Assembly: GCF_001640805.2 (NCBI RefSeq) | Contig: NC_066847.1 | Coordinates: 22,683,504 to 22,747,503 of the forward strand | DNA length: 64,000 nucleotides | DNA from: Lates calcarifer | Lineage: Eukaryota; Chordata; Actinopteri; Centropomidae | Direction: 5' to 3' | Shown here: positions 35,401-46,600 of the stretch, piece after piece | Numbering within the stretch: the stretch's first letter is position 1 | Layout of the letters: each line of letters opens with the position of its first letter | The notes under the pieces: generated by a model | What the model was told of the DNA's origin: nothing | Database searches by the model: none | What the model saw: only the letters and a program-made list of their open reading frames with translations | Position numbers and translations under genes: made by a program

Positions 35401-37460
35401 TCCAAAAATCCACAAATAGAAACTTCATGCTTATTCATTCACATACATTTCTTACACAAGAGACAGTACTTTTACTTAATATTATTTAATTCATGCCAGT
35501 GTGTAGCTCATTATTTCTTTGGTAAATCTTGCATGCAAAGAATAACCTACATAATTTTGAAAAAAAAGGGAAAAAGCAGCACTTGTTTTGTTAGTGTACT
35601 TGCTTTGCTACATCTTCACAGAGGCAAGGTCAAGCAAGAATGCATGCTTGGCAGTTCACATGTTTCAAATACCTTGCATCATGAACATCCCATCATCTCT
35701 ACACCAGGCACTTGACAATATGCTACAGATTCTTTTAAGTCCTTGTTAATGTCACTCTATACTGAGAAAGAAAAACTGTTTCTTTTGCCTGAATCCCTCT
35801 AAGCAGTACACACACCGATACAATACAGTGTGTATTTTGAATTTGAGGAGAAATGGTCAAAGCCTTGTAACCATTAATGAGAGAGGAGTTTACCTTTGTC
35901 AGTCTTGTCACTATTTTCTGCCAGCATCTTGTGTGTGTTATGTTATGTGTTAACAAGAATTATATGGGCATTTACATAAGCATGTTCCAGGAGAATCTGA
36001 CTTATAGGGTAAGCGACATAAGCTTTTGGCAGTTTTCACATCCCGTTATCACTTACAATAAACACCTGCTTAAATATTACACTCCAAAAAGACGTGATTT
36101 TGAAACAAGAAGAGGCTGATTTGGTACCTGATACCTTTTTACTCAAGAAAATGTGGTTTCATTCAATAATAACACACCAAGAAATACAACTGTGTCACAT
36201 ACACACAACAACTACAGCCAGTGGGAATGAACTACCTGAATATGACTACCTGTTTGCAGCTGCGCTACTGATGCCTAACCACACCTGTAGATTTTGAACA
36301 ACAGTTACACAGGCAGATTCTTAGAACTACTCCTGTCTTTCTAAGAACAGTTTGGACATGACTCAGTCAAATGAGGCTAGACAGTTCCTGAACTACACCA
36401 TTTAGACTTTGGAAAATACCAAAGTAAACGACATTCAGCCAGCTTTAAATGAAAACATTATGTTTTTTCATACATTCAGCAAACACAAACAAAACAAGGA
36501 GTGTAAATACCAGCTATTAATACTGACACAGTACACGCCTCTCTGAGGCTTTCAAGGCCTCTAGCTCTTACTCCGCATGAAACAGCAGAGATCAACTCTT
36601 CTTAAAATCTAACCAGATGGTAGACTATAAAAAATGTTCATACAGCTTTGACACATTTCTCTCTATATAAAGAAACTCAACTTAAAACCAACAAACAAAA
36701 ATCAATATCATGTGAAGCTGAGCATGAGGAAGGATATTTCCCCTGTTAACTGACACATAACTGCCTTAGTGACTGAAAGAAATTGCTTTGTTTTGTAAAG
36801 CATGATAATGAGACATGTAAAACAGATGAAGCATGACTTAAAAATACAGTGTGGATAAAAAGACTCTGCAGAATGTATAATTTAATTACCCGCATTTCAA
36901 ACAATTATTTAATATGTAATTTAAGTATATTATTCATCACAGTATCTTTTTTCTTTCTGAAGGCAAAGTAGGTGTAAATAAATAATCCTCTGCTTTTTCC
37001 CACACTCGTGTTAACATCAAAAATTCAAAGCGTTCAACTTTCAAGGCTTTCTCTGTGTGACAGCACACTGGCCAAAATGCAAACGCCACAAGAGGACTAA
37101 TTTTTAACAAGTTCTTACTTAAGTGACTCTGGTTTAATCATTAATTTAAACATCTTTAATGGTGGGGAAACTCCATCCTAGTATCAGTGTTAATCCTGGG
37201 AGCCCAAAAACAAACTGATGGTTAAATAAATAACTTTATAAATAACGCTGTCGAAGGTTAAAGGTATGTGGGGCAAGTGCGTGACATGTCAATCACTTCA
37301 TGTGCCTGATTTCTGTACACACACATACAACAATCAATATCTAGGCCCAGCAAACTCCAAATACGCGGCGCAACTACTGTGTCTCATTGTGGAGGGAAAC
37401 AAATTGTAGTGAATTAAATGTGACAGAACTTACGTCGTATTCATATCTGGCGGAATTCAT
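18101..37460 (-). CDS. st14: Matriptase (ST14-type) type II transmembrane serine protease, complete
   Basis: Membrane-anchored trypsin-like protease of epithelial surfaces. In characterised species it activates zymogens and cleaves PAR2 and is inhibited by HAI-1. Nineteen exons join in phase into about 842 codons (human 855, also 19 exons). Order: cytosolic tail 1-33, TM 34-59, SEA about 72-190, CUB1 about 208-330, CUB2 about 334-444, four LDLa 445-593, protease domain to the end. Activation site is KLNR604-IVGG. Triad is His646 (SASHC), Asp698 (DYDIALL) and Ser792 (GDSGGP); S1 Asp786 (VDACQGDS) predicts Arg/Lys cleavage. Two CUB plus four LDLa separates it from TMPRSS6/7. The SEA domain reads SEGVIAYYW, lacking the Ser of the human GSVIA cleavage motif. 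Residue numbers shift by two if the alternative acceptor of exon 6 is used. Whether it is the ST14 orthologue or a paralogue (st14b-like) cannot be settled here. Confidence 0.93.
18406..18542 (-). CDS. st14: st14 exon 18: protease C-terminal half
   Basis: Phase 1 to phase 0. [20 protein letters not shown] then [17 protein letters not shown]. Asp in VDACQ is the S1 pocket residue for Arg/Lys specificity. Donor is gtgaga. Confidence 0.95.
19101..19369 (-). CDS. st14: st14 exon 17: catalytic Asp
   Basis: Phase 2 to phase 1. Contains [18 protein letters not shown], the catalytic [30 protein letters not shown] and [10 protein letters not shown]. Close to human matriptase ([22 protein letters not shown]). 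Confidence 0.96.
20180..20360 (-). CDS. st14: st14 exon 16: activation site and catalytic His
   Basis: Phase 1 to phase 2. [11 protein letters not shown] is followed by [19 protein letters not shown], then HVCGASIIS and LLSASHC. Arg-Ile is the zymogen cleavage site. The catalytic His sits in SASHC rather than the more common AAHC. Confidence 0.96.
20841..20960 (-). CDS. st14: st14 exon 15: LDLa repeat 4
   Basis: Phase 1 to phase 1. [20 protein letters not shown], then [17 protein letters not shown]. The next exon supplies the DCG of the stem cysteine that tethers the activated protease domain. Confidence 0.93.
21539..21652 (-). CDS. st14: st14 exon 14: LDLa repeat 3
   Basis: Phase 1 to phase 1. 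[20 protein letters not shown], then [17 protein letters not shown]. All six cysteines and the DGSDE calcium site are present. Donor is gtaagc. Confidence 0.93.
22022..22129 (-). CDS. st14: st14 exon 13: LDLa repeat 2
   Basis: Phase 1 to phase 1. [20 protein letters not shown], then [16 protein letters not shown]. The PKLWVCD..NDCGD run matches human matriptase (PLFWVCDSVNDCGD). Confidence 0.94.
22245..22680. repeat. Teleost interspersed repeat copy, intron between LDLa1 and LDLa2 exons
   Basis: The order of phrases (GGAAACAGCTAG..GGCTCT, AAAACCAAAGTGTAAAA, CTAAGCTAACTGGATGCTGGC, GATCTTCTCATCCAACTCT) matches a very common teleost non-autonomous repeat recalled from memory; family name uncertain. 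A second copy is at 60805-61000. The copy is degenerate. Confidence 0.6.
22747..22851 (-). CDS. st14: st14 exon 12: LDLa repeat 1
   Basis: Phase 1 to phase 1. Six cysteines, [20 protein letters not shown], then [15 protein letters not shown] with the calcium-binding D..D..DE pattern. One exon per repeat. Confidence 0.93.
23361..23491 (-). CDS. st14: st14 exon 11: CUB2, end
   Basis: Phase 2 to phase 1. [20 protein letters not shown] then [20 protein letters not shown]. The HSDxSYTDxGF motif is nearly identical to human matriptase. Confidence 0.95.
24038..24147 (-). CDS. st14: st14 exon 10: CUB2, middle
   Basis: Phase 0 to phase 2. [20 protein letters not shown] then [12 protein letters not shown], aligning with VPNNQHVKVRFKFFYLLEPG of human matriptase. 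Donor is gtaaga. Confidence 0.93.
24304..24333. repeat. (CA)n microsatellite
   Basis: Dinucleotide run in the st14 intron between exons 9 and 10. Confidence 0.95.
24572..24675 (-). CDS. st14: st14 exon 9: start of CUB2
   Basis: Phase 1 to phase 0. [18 protein letters not shown] then [13 protein letters not shown]. The donor gtttgc is weak, but the phase and the protein match at VPDGKK.. in exon 10 support it. Confidence 0.88.
24837..24976 (-). CDS. st14: st14 exon 8: CUB1, end
   Basis: Phase 2 to phase 1. [20 protein letters not shown] then [25 protein letters not shown] is the usual end of a CUB domain. Confidence 0.92.
26323..26551 (-). CDS. st14: st14 exon 7: CUB1, main part
   Basis: Phase 1 to phase 2. 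[39 protein letters not shown], then [23 protein letters not shown] cysteines, a SPGYP.GYP turn, and acidic residues typical of calcium-binding CUB domains. Confidence 0.93.
27027..27062 (-). CDS. st14: st14 exon 6: 36-nt micro-exon linking SEA to CUB1
   Basis: Phase 1 to phase 1, [10 protein letters not shown], with a strong gtgagt donor. Two acceptors six bases apart (at 27062 and 27056) give FTDPRM or YPRM. The first resembles human FPTDSK better. Confidence 0.7.
27816..27988 (-). CDS. st14: st14 exon 5: SEA domain C-terminal half
   Basis: Phase 2 to phase 1. [20 protein letters not shown], then a helical acidic stretch ending KISEVTAS. The serine expected between Gly and Val is absent. 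The donor is taken as gtaggt, because only that phase lets exon 6 read through to CUB1; another gt lies 4 bases further on. Confidence 0.88.
28462..28532 (-). CDS. st14: st14 exon 4: SEA domain
   Basis: Phase 0 to phase 2. [20 protein letters not shown] then TAF, aligning to the human YHKESAVTAFS segment just before the SEA cleavage site. Donor is gtacca. Confidence 0.9.
29753..29913 (-). CDS. st14: st14 exon 3: start of SEA domain
   Basis: Phase 1 to phase 0. [20 protein letters not shown] is followed by [18 protein letters not shown] and [11 protein letters not shown], matching VFNGYMRI...NSTEFVSLASKV of human matriptase in pattern. Confidence 0.9.
30585..30735 (-). CDS. st14: st14 exon 2: cytosolic tail and transmembrane helix
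   Basis: Phase 0 to phase 1. Basic SGGKRK precedes [20 protein letters not shown] and LIWLFV, giving the N-in type II signal anchor. Donor is gtgagt. Confidence 0.92.
30736..37433 (-). other. st14: st14 intron 1 (6.7 kb)
   Basis: The largest st14 intron, between the 9-codon first exon and the TM exon. It holds a 31-base A run at 32423-32453, a unique stretch at 31690-32090 with homeodomain-type AATTA/TAATT motifs, and AT-rich sequence. No coding exon is supported. Size and position suit regulatory sequence, but this is inference. Confidence 0.6.
32423..32453. repeat. Poly-A run (31 bases)
   Basis: Uninterrupted A31 in st14 intron 1. It could be the tail of an old retroposon, but I cannot identify a body upstream. 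Confidence 0.9.
37434..37460 (-). CDS. st14: st14 coding exon 1: start codon and N-terminus
   Basis: ATG at 37460 (complement) in context GGAAG-ATG-AAT with A at -3. Encodes MNSARYEYD and splices in phase 0 at gtaagt to the exon beginning [11 protein letters not shown]. It is shorter than the mammalian N-terminus. The start is inferred from the only in-frame ATG with a fitting donor. Confidence 0.75.
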
Positions 37461-38437
37461 CTTCCAGAAACGCTCCAAAGGGAGTCCAACAGGAACCAAG
37501 ACAACTCCTCGTTTGTACCTTGTTACTTTATTTCTCTAGAGTGTTACAGAAATATGAATCTGCAGTGTCTGAACCAGAAAAAAAAAATTACGGTCGCTAA
37601 ATCCGAGCGGTAGTGTCTCTTCCTGACTCGTCGATGGCTGAGAACGCCGAAAATACTTGAAACCGACCTCTTCCTCACACACCTATGGAACAAGCCACGC
37701 CCAAAAATACCTGCTGCACCGGCACTGTGGGCCTTCAGGGGGGGTGAACCTATGACTGTCCTCAAATGAACCGTAAGACCACAACGAGTAGCCGGCCATG
37801 AGTTCTTATAAGCAAAGATACACTGATAAAGTTTCATTCAGCCACCTGTTGCTGCACTGTTTTGATAACATGATTTAGGCAATGAAAAAGGAAAAGGAGC
37901 TTTTTGTTTACTTATTTTCATACCGTGTGTTCCCCCTGCTGACCGTTTGTGGATGTTGCTGGTGAATTATTTGTGTCGATGATGTCAGTGATTAACTTGA
38001 ATTGTAAATACATGCTATGTAATAACGTCAGTTTATGCACTGCATATAAAACATATAATACACAGTGCAATACAATGCATTATAGTTGATATAATTGGTT
38101 TTGCATTGCAAAAGAAGAAACACACATCATGTTATTAAAATATCCAGTGCTTTTGTTCACTGACTGATTTGTGCCTATTTATGACTCAGTGTTATCATGT
38201 ATGGCCTACACAGTGTCTAAAATGACTATAACCTTCTGGAGGGTTTTTTGTGTATGTGTAAGACATGCAGTAAATGCAGGTTGTATTTATTGGATTCTTG
38301 CGTTGGATTGCAGGAGAAACAGTGTATATACATCCGTCTGCTATTTGAGTAGTGAGCTGTTCAACCAAAGACTGATTTGTACTTTTCAGAATATTTCACT
38401 GGAAGAATGTATAGATACTTTTAGATACTAAGAAGTA

Positions 38438-38759
38438 CATTGATCAGTCATAACATTAAGACCACTAAGAGATGAAGTGCGTATCACTGATCATCTTGTT
38501 ACAATGCAATGTTCTGCTGAGAAATCCTGGGTCCTGACAGTCATCTGGTTGTTAATTTGACATACATCACCCACCTAAACAGCAGTTTTTGTGGTGTAGT
38601 GGGAGCAGTGTCCTCATAGGGGAAGCCCCTACCACTGGAGAGTGCTAGGGGGTGGGGGATTGCTTGGTCTGCAGCAATATTTAGGTGTGTGATATGTGTC
38701 AAATTAACATCCAGATGAATTCCAGAACCGAAGGTTTCGATGATGATGGCTGATCAGTG
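38438..38759. mobile_element. Fold-back (MITE-like) relic related to a Tc1/mariner-type fish element
   Basis: Terminal inverted repeats CATTGATCAG and CTGATCAGTG (one mismatch) are flanked by TA on both sides. Internally, 38541-38585 and the reverse complement of 38671-38720 match closely (CATCTGG.TGTTAATTTGACA..), so the element is a long imperfect hairpin. The phrases recall a Tc1/mariner-like repeat common in teleosts, from memory. No transposase frame remains. Confidence 0.7.
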
Positions 38760-39394
38760 TATACACTATTTCACAATCACAAATAGTAATGTTTTGAGAA
38801 ATATCACAATAAAATAGACATCGTTTTGTGAAACATGGGTATTTTTCTCCTTTTCTTACTTTATTACTCATCTCATTATGCTTCAGATTTCTCTTATGAC
38901 CCCCGGAGGATTCCTGACTCACAGGTTGGGAACCACTCCTCCAATCTAATGATTTAATAAGTCAATAGTATCTGCGAACACTGATCTTCCCAGGCTGAAA
39001 ATGAAAACGTTAAGATCTGAGATGATGACATGACTTTCTGGAGTTCATCCACTGTCACTGAATTACAATAGTGAGTAATTCTGTATGTATACATTGTTGG
39101 AAATATTATATGGCAAAGTGGGATGATGTGCACATGCAACCTAAGCTGGGTGCAAAACAAAAATAAAATCTCTATATTGCATATTTTTCTTTTTATTAAT
39201 GTTTATTACATTTTTTTATATCAGGTATAGGCTACACTCTTTAGGATATGTTTTTTCTTATTAAAAAATAAGAATAATATTATTTAGCATCATGTGATCT
39301 CCCTATTGTAGCTGGAGCTGTCATATTTGTCTGTGGCTTGCTTTTAGTTTAAATAGATTTTTGCCTGGTAACAATTTTATTCAAAACCTTTAAA

Positions 39395-39412
39395 TTTTTA
39401 TATACAGTCTAT
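39395..39412. repeat. Short teleost repeat-end motif
   Basis: TATATACAGTCTATGG is a phrase I recall from the ends of abundant fish interspersed repeats. Extent of the element is unclear. Confidence 0.3.
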
Positions 39413-39973
39413 GGTCAAAACGTTGCATCAGTGTCCAAAAAAATGGAAAAAAGGGGGGGGACTGAAAAGGAAAGAAAGAAAAGAAAAAAATAGATCATCT
39501 ACTTCAACTTTTCCTTTGAGATATTACATTCAGATGTGTCCTATGAAGGCATGTCTTCCAGCTGTGAATGAGAATTTATGTTCAGATGACACATTCACAC
39601 AGTCATGTTTAACTTGAGCATAAGACAATTGTAAAAATCAACCGTCCAGCCCGCATTACCACCTTCTCGCCACCAGATGTCTCTCTTCGCCAAGCTACAC
39701 ATCGAGGGCGGCCGTGAGAAAAGTCAGTGATAAATACCCGCAGAAACAGGGCTTGGTTCTGTCAGGCTTCATCCTCATAAAAAGCCAAGGCTGCCATTGG
39801 AGAGCCCCCGTTGGCAAGAGCGAGCAGGACGCAGACGCAGGAGATATCGCAGGAAGGCGCCGACGAAACGCACCGTCCATCACTTCAGCTGATGTAACCA
39901 GACAGCGTATGTTGGAGTCAGTTATTTTGCAATAGCAACTTCGTTATAATAAGAGACAAAAGAAGGCGAGAAA

Positions 39974-40039
39974 ATGGGACATACCGCATTACCTATATTG
40001 CTGGCTGTGATGTCCTACTGCGTGTGGGAAAACGTCGAG
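39974..40039 (+). CDS. aplp1: aplp1 exon 1: start codon and signal peptide
   Basis: ATG in strong context (AGAAAATGG, A at -3 and G at +4). [18 protein letters not shown] is a plausible signal peptide. Ends in phase 0 at gtaaga and joins exon 2 (ALAMAEVNG), giving the APP-family leader layout. Confidence 0.85.
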
Positions 40040-43000
40040 GTAAGAGCAAGACATTTGTAACGATGGCGCACTACAACATTTCTGTATCTTTTCCTGCTGA
40101 ATGTAGACTTCAGGACAAAAATGCTGTATTATTATTATTTTTCATCTCGACATAGTACATGCCACGCACACAGTCGCTCCTATCTCCATATTGCTGACAC
40201 GCACCCTTATCTAGGGCAGCTTTAATTTACAAATGCAACCTCGAGCACCGTCCTATGTCAACAAGAGAAATGACACACAACGTCCACTACAATAACGCAG
40301 TGATAGTGAAGGGATTTTTGAAAAGCAAATGTCGTACTAGGACGTGAATGGAAGAGCTCGCGCTTCGGGACATGGAAGATAAGAGGCTCCATAAGAAAAT
40401 TGTGGTTTACGTTTTGGGATCGTTGCGTCAAGTCTGGGCCTGTATCTGACGTGATGAATGTTATACAGGCCCCTTTGCTCTGTGAGGAAGGATGGAGATC
40501 AAATCCTATCTCTGTTGTATCTCATCTGGCCTTGTCAGGGGGAAAGAAATCAGCTCGCATCCGTCCTTTAGTAGGAGTGGTGCAGCTCCTGAGCAGGATG
40601 GAGTCATGCATATTCAATTGCTGTTCTGTGTCACATTTGGTCTTCGTGAAAGAACACTGAATAGATTAAAGATTAAACTCCCAACTGAATCTTACAGTGA
40701 GAATCAGGATGATAGAGCTCTGTTTCTAAATATGTTGCCTTGAAGATGAATGTGAATAAGCTCCAGTCAGCAGGGGATGACTTTGACATATCATTGGATG
40801 TACAGTGTGTGAGTGTGATACAGAGTGTACTAATGAGAGATGTGGGGGTCATCCTATTGGCATCTGTCTTCATCAATAGCTAGAGAGGCGACAGTCAGTG
40901 TCTCTTGTACAGAGACAGATCATTAGGGTGGGGGGGGGGCACCAGCTGCTCCGGCCCTCCCTCCCATCTCATCACGATTTACAGCAGACCCAGGCTTTGA
41001 TAGACTCAACCTTTAGTTCTCAATAACTCCTAAGTCACCCGTCTTTGGGAGCATGTGCACTTCAACTCTGCATGGGAGTAGGAGGAGCAGGGTGGTGGTA
41101 GTGTTGGAGGTGCAAGTGTGTGTGTGTGTGTGTGTGTGTGAATGTGGAGAGGAGATGAGAGGGAGCTGTGGGGGGAGGGAAGGGGATGAGTCATGATGTC
41201 CCAGCTGGAGCTGTACTTCAGGTCAAACTCACTTTTCCACCTGGAAGCGCGAGGAGAGAGCCAACCTTGTTCTGGATAGATATCTGCGAGTGAACATGGA
41301 AGCATCTCGACTGTTGATTTAGACCTCACCCCCCCCAACCCCCAGAAAGTTCCCCAAGAGGATTTGTGAGATGTTTATTTATTAGCCATCTTCCACAGTG
41401 AGTCTGTAACAGTCATAAAGCCTCTCCTTTCATTCTGAAATAATTTCACTCCTCTAAGAGCCTTAGTGGGATTACTGCTATGCTGAGGAACAGGCTTTAG
41501 CTTCATACAAGGAGACCTGCCCATGAAGGTTTACACTGAAGATTACTCTGAGAGGGTTGGCTGGATGGATTACACTGTGGTATTAGTCCTAATAAAACTG
41601 TCAGCTTCCCTTAATTTACTCAACATTCATTCAATTGAAGTGTGCAGATTGGACAATTTTGTTTTGTTCTCTCTTTTATAGCGTAATATTTAATATTGTT
41701 AGTGCTTTGGAACAATGTCTTGTCAGAATATAATCACACTTGTAAATATAATAAAAAGCCACAATCTTTTTTTTTAGCTGAAATATAAATTCAGCATCAT
41801 TCTGTGCTGCTGCTGCTGCTGTGATAGACGCATTGCTGCCAGGCATGTCACATTTGCCAAGTCCACTCATGGCCTCCCAGGTATCTCAGCTGTAATAGCA
41901 CTTACCTTTCACAGCGCACCCAGGGCATTTAGGTAATTGACACACTGAGCAGTTCTCATCTTGACACAAAAGGTCATCCACGGAGAGATGGCAGAAACGA
42001 CCGCCTTCATGGGCAGCCTATAAACTTGTACAGTGTAGTCTGGTTTTAATGGAGAGTAGAAAAAGCTAAGACTAAATTAAATTTGCTGTGTTTTCATGTG
42101 TCACTATCGTTTTTTACATGTGCTCCTTCATGTTGAATAGGAGTGGGAGACATGGATAACATATTGCAGCAAACAACATAGTGATTTTGATACATATAAT
42201 ATGTAGGCAGGTACAACTGATGTAACAATATACCATGAGATGGAAGGAATTTGTCAGGTGGGAGCAATGTTGCCCTAACATTTATATTGTGTCAGCAATC
42301 CCTTGAGTATAGTTGGCTGTAGTAGATTATTGTTGCACATCAGTGTTTTATGGCAGTAGTAGATTTTTATTTGATTTGTGAATGTCACACATTCCTGGTT
42401 AGTGAGTTTGTCCATTAACTATTTCTCAACCAAATTTTATCATGTCACAATATACACAATATGTACTATGGTGAGCTATAATCATGATATGAAATTATAT
42501 GTGCCATTGCCAAGATTTTATCCATATTGCACAGCCTTATCATGATGTTTATGGATAAAATTCATAGACAGCCCTGTCAAGTTTTGGTTAATTCTGCCAA
42601 TTAAAGAATCTTAACAAATTCCTTATCTCACTGGTGCAAAATACATAAATAACAAAGCTAGATAAATCTGCAACAGCCTGCAAAACAGCTACCACTGTAG
42701 AAATGGTTCTGACAGCTGACAAATTAATATTATCCTGCGGTATCTGTCGTCATACCACCCGCTCCTCAGACCACAAACATTAGGGAATCACAATGATTTT
42801 GTGAATACTCACATATCAACAAAACATAAAGCCAGGCTGCAGTGAGCACAGTTAGTGCTACAACAAAGATCTCACACACAGGAAAATGTGATTTAAGAAA
42901 GCAGTCATACAATGATTGCACTGGTGTGTGGCCATATTTGATAAAAAAAAGGGGACCAGGGACCACAGGTCTGCTCGGCTTTAGTCAACCAGTTTTGTAT

Positions 43001-43419
43001 TTATCAAGATAAATGACTGCAGTGTGAACCTGAGCCTGAGAACTCCGGCCAAGAGAGGCTGCAGAACAACAGCAGAAAACAAACCTACTGCGTCTGCTGT
43101 AGCTACAGGTTTCAGGAAGCACCGGAGGTTTGTGAAAACAGTGGGCATAAAGGGAGGAAAGAGGGAGAGAATAGGGAAGGAGAGAGCATAAGGGCAGGAA
43201 GCAGATTGGAGCGTGGAGCGAGATTAAATAAAAATAGGGAGTTATGAAGTCACCGTATGATCCCTCCCACCACCACTAACAGCAATTTCAGGCCGTGTGC
43301 TGGAATACGGCCATGCAGATTCATGCACCTCCCACCCCCATCTGCCTTTCAATGCAGTAACACAAGAGGATTTGTTTAAAAAAAAACAAAAAGAAGAAAA
43401 AAAGATAAGGACAACCAGA

Positions 43420-43457
<38 letters not shown>

Positions 43458-43653
43458 ACATACACACACACTACCCTACACTCACTTAATTAATTTTAGA
43501 GCCACAAGATAATCGGGTTCCGCTAATGGATTCCCGTGTGCTTGCCATTCTCTACTATATCTGTGTGCCAGTGGGCATAAAACGTACCATTTTATTGTAT
43601 CACATGTTTTTCCTCCCTGTTCTCTGTATCTGGCTTCCTTTCCAAGTTCTGAA

Positions 43654-43689
<36 letters not shown>

Positions 43690-46600
43690 GAGAGCCTGGA
43701 TTAAATCCTGCAGAGTCATTGTGAAATGGGACCCACACTGTACTGGAGGAAAGGAGCGCTGTAAATAAATGTGCCTTAGCAATTGAACTGTTAAATGACA
43801 AACCAGTGAATGACATTAACGCCCCCTTTGGGCCACTGTTGCAATCGACAACACTGAAACAGAGCCTTGCGTCGTGTGTTTCAGAGGGTTGTTAGCGGGG
43901 AGCTGGGGGTCATGTTCATTGTCGCTGCTCGTCGTTTAGAGAGTCTGGGAGGAAGCGAAGAAAGTGTATATTTGTGCGTGTGTGTGTCTCCAGGCGTAGA
44001 GTTCATCCAGCTTTTCTGCTGAAAATAAATTGACATTAATTGCACTCCCCTCCCCAGTAGGTTCAGGAAAGCTTTGCCAAATCCTGTGTCAGATCATTCA
44101 ATCTTGTCCTCTGGCCTTTCCGAAACATTTCAAATTCTGGTTCTCAGAGCAAATCCCAATTCAGAGTTTAATAATGTTGGCTCACAGCGCTCATCACTTT
44201 ATGGCATCTCAATAGCCTGTCATGCATAAACTGATGCACTACATTTGATGAGTTAATTTCTGTGGTTTCCCAGGCTGCACAGCTCTTTCTAGGTCGCACA
44301 TAATTAAGGAATAAGATTAAAAAAAGAATTTAGATTAAAGCTACTCCCAATTCTCCAAAGATTATTTTACCTTTCATCATCCACTCACTGCGTGTCAGAT
44401 ATAACATGTATGTCATTTCTAGGCTACGTGCAGATGAAATATGATGCTTGCACCTGTGTCTGTAAGAAGCTGAAGCCCTGATGGGACTGTGTAATTTGGT
44501 TGTGTGTTAGTGTCTTCTCTGTGTCTTTGGATACATGCAATAAGTTTGTCCAGTGTCACCCTAGAGGGATTGTGAGACCAGCGCAGCTGTCCTGATTGCA
44601 TCCAGCTCTGGCTCCTCTCTGGAGTCTTGCAGAACAGAGATATCTGCAGCCCAAGGTCCTCGCACCCCGCATAACTGCCTCTGTAAGCCTAATGGGTTGG
44701 ATTTCTGCAGAAAAAAAAGTTTAATGCCAGGGCGAAGCGAGATGTTTAGTCCTGCCGCAGCCAGTGGGAGGTTTTCAGAGGAGTCCCCCCCCCTCCTCCC
44801 ACTCGCAAACATCTGCAGTGTGGTGATAACACTTGTCCTCCATGTTCAGGAGGAAAAAGAGAGAGCGCAGTGAAAGAGATTGAGGGCTGGTGGAGAGAGA
44901 GAGAGAGGGGATTGCCCTGGCACAGCGGATGATTTGAAAAATGGAGAGCGTGAGGGCGAAGGAGGAGAGAGAGTGCAAGTGATGTGAGCGCATGTAGAAT
45001 GTTATGTGGGTTGCAGGGTGGAGTGCATGATAATGGACGGGGCCCAACTCTATTGCTACTCAGCCCAGGCAGCTGGGAAAAGCAGAGGGATCCATCTCTG
45101 TCATGTACATGTATTCACAGGTGGCCTTGAAATGAGACGAGGGAGGGACATAGGCAAGAAAAACCCCGTGGCCAGAGTGTGGCAGCAAGTTGTATGAAAG
45201 CAGGACTGCAAAATCTAATTTCCTTAACGGCGCTGGCTGAGGGGTTTTGAGAGACTGTGGGGTTGTTGGGTCCGCTGAGACTGATCAGGCCAGTATTAAT
45301 ATTCTACAGAAGAACATTAGAAGCTGGGAAGCTGTTACAGAGAGGAAACAGAGGTTCTTTTTGGCAGGTCCTTCCTTCCTGCTCTACCATCTTTTGCGCA
45401 GCATTGGCTGCAAAACACACAGCTTCAGCAGATGGATTTAAAGCTAATTTCTAGGACATTAATCAGAATATAACAAAAGGTGTGGCGGCACTGATGGGTA
45501 GCACTCACTTACGTTCACACAAATGCGCTTACACTCGCAGATAACTCAGAAGTACACACACACATTCACCACACACTTGGTGCTTTATGAAGATGGCACA
45601 CTGCAGAGGCCGCATCAATTATTGAAGGCCGTGGAAAGGTCTGGGCTCTCGCTTGTCGACGGGGCTTTGGCACTTGTCACGCACCCTCTCAACGCACTGG
45701 CGCCAGCCCTCTTGTCTTCATGCTACCTGGTTTTCATGTACCTGCCCCCTCCCTCCTTCCCTCCAACCTTCCCACCGTCCCACCCCGACCCCTTCTCCAC
45801 CCCTCCAGGTCCACTCCCCAGCCTTGCTCTAGAGAACACAAAAGAAAATCCCCACGCCTGTCTCCTTCTTGCCTCATCCTCCACCCCGCCCCCTCACCCC
45901 CTCCTCTCTGTCTCTGCCCCAGCTTCTTCATGTCCGCCCCCCCGCCACATCCCAGAGGCACCTCCCTTCACCTCCCTCCTCAACCCACTCTCCCAGACAC
46001 TGCTCCTCCGTCTGCCTCAGCAGCTCTCAGTGGCCAGTGACATCTTTTCACTTTCCTCATATATACTTTGATTGTTCTTGAATAATTTATGCTCTAAACT
46101 CACCCTTGGTTTTATTTTTTTTCTGCACTTTGCTACTCTTGCCTTCTTCACTCTTGATATTTTCAGTGATCTGCCTCTGCCTCTCTTTATTTGCAGCTGC
46201 TGGCTTTCTGTTCTCACTACCCTTTACTGATCCACTCAAACATCTTTGACCATGATTTTTTATTCAACATTCTTACAGCATGAACCAGTCAGATTTATTC
46301 AGCACATTCACCAATTTCGAGAGGTTTGTCTCATAATTTGCCAATTAGTTGTACACATTTTCCCTTAACATATGGCATCAAATTCTCTTTTAGTGATTTC
46401 CAACATTTCTCAGTGTGCTTTCTTACAATCACCTTAGTTTGATATTGAATGTTGGATAGGGTTAGGTGGTGCCTGTTTTTGATATTTAATTGACAGCTAA
46501 GTTTAAGTATATCAATGAAGGTGTATACTGTATGATCACCCAAAGGCACAGAGAGAAATTTAATATTTTCCCAAATATGGCAACTGAAATCATTGCCAGC

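Larger units (their letters stand above)
37461..39973. promoter_or_regulatory. Divergent st14/aplp1 intergenic region with both presumed promoters
   Basis: The two genes start head-to-head about 2.5 kb apart. The st14-proximal part (37470-37760) is relatively GC-rich with GGAAG (ETS-type) and CCACGCCC (KLF/Sp-type) motifs. The aplp1-proximal part (39650-39973) is GC-rich with CCATTGG at 39794-39800 and a CATAAAAAG TATA-like motif near 39775. A fold-back transposon relic lies between. Transcription starts are inferred. Confidence 0.45.

Noticed and set aside
45523..46071. 182-codon open frame on the plus strand, the longest outside known exons
   Set aside because: It lies in a C/T-rich, Pro/Ser/Leu low-complexity tract inside aplp1 intron 1, has no recognisable domain, and overlaps equally open frames in other phases.
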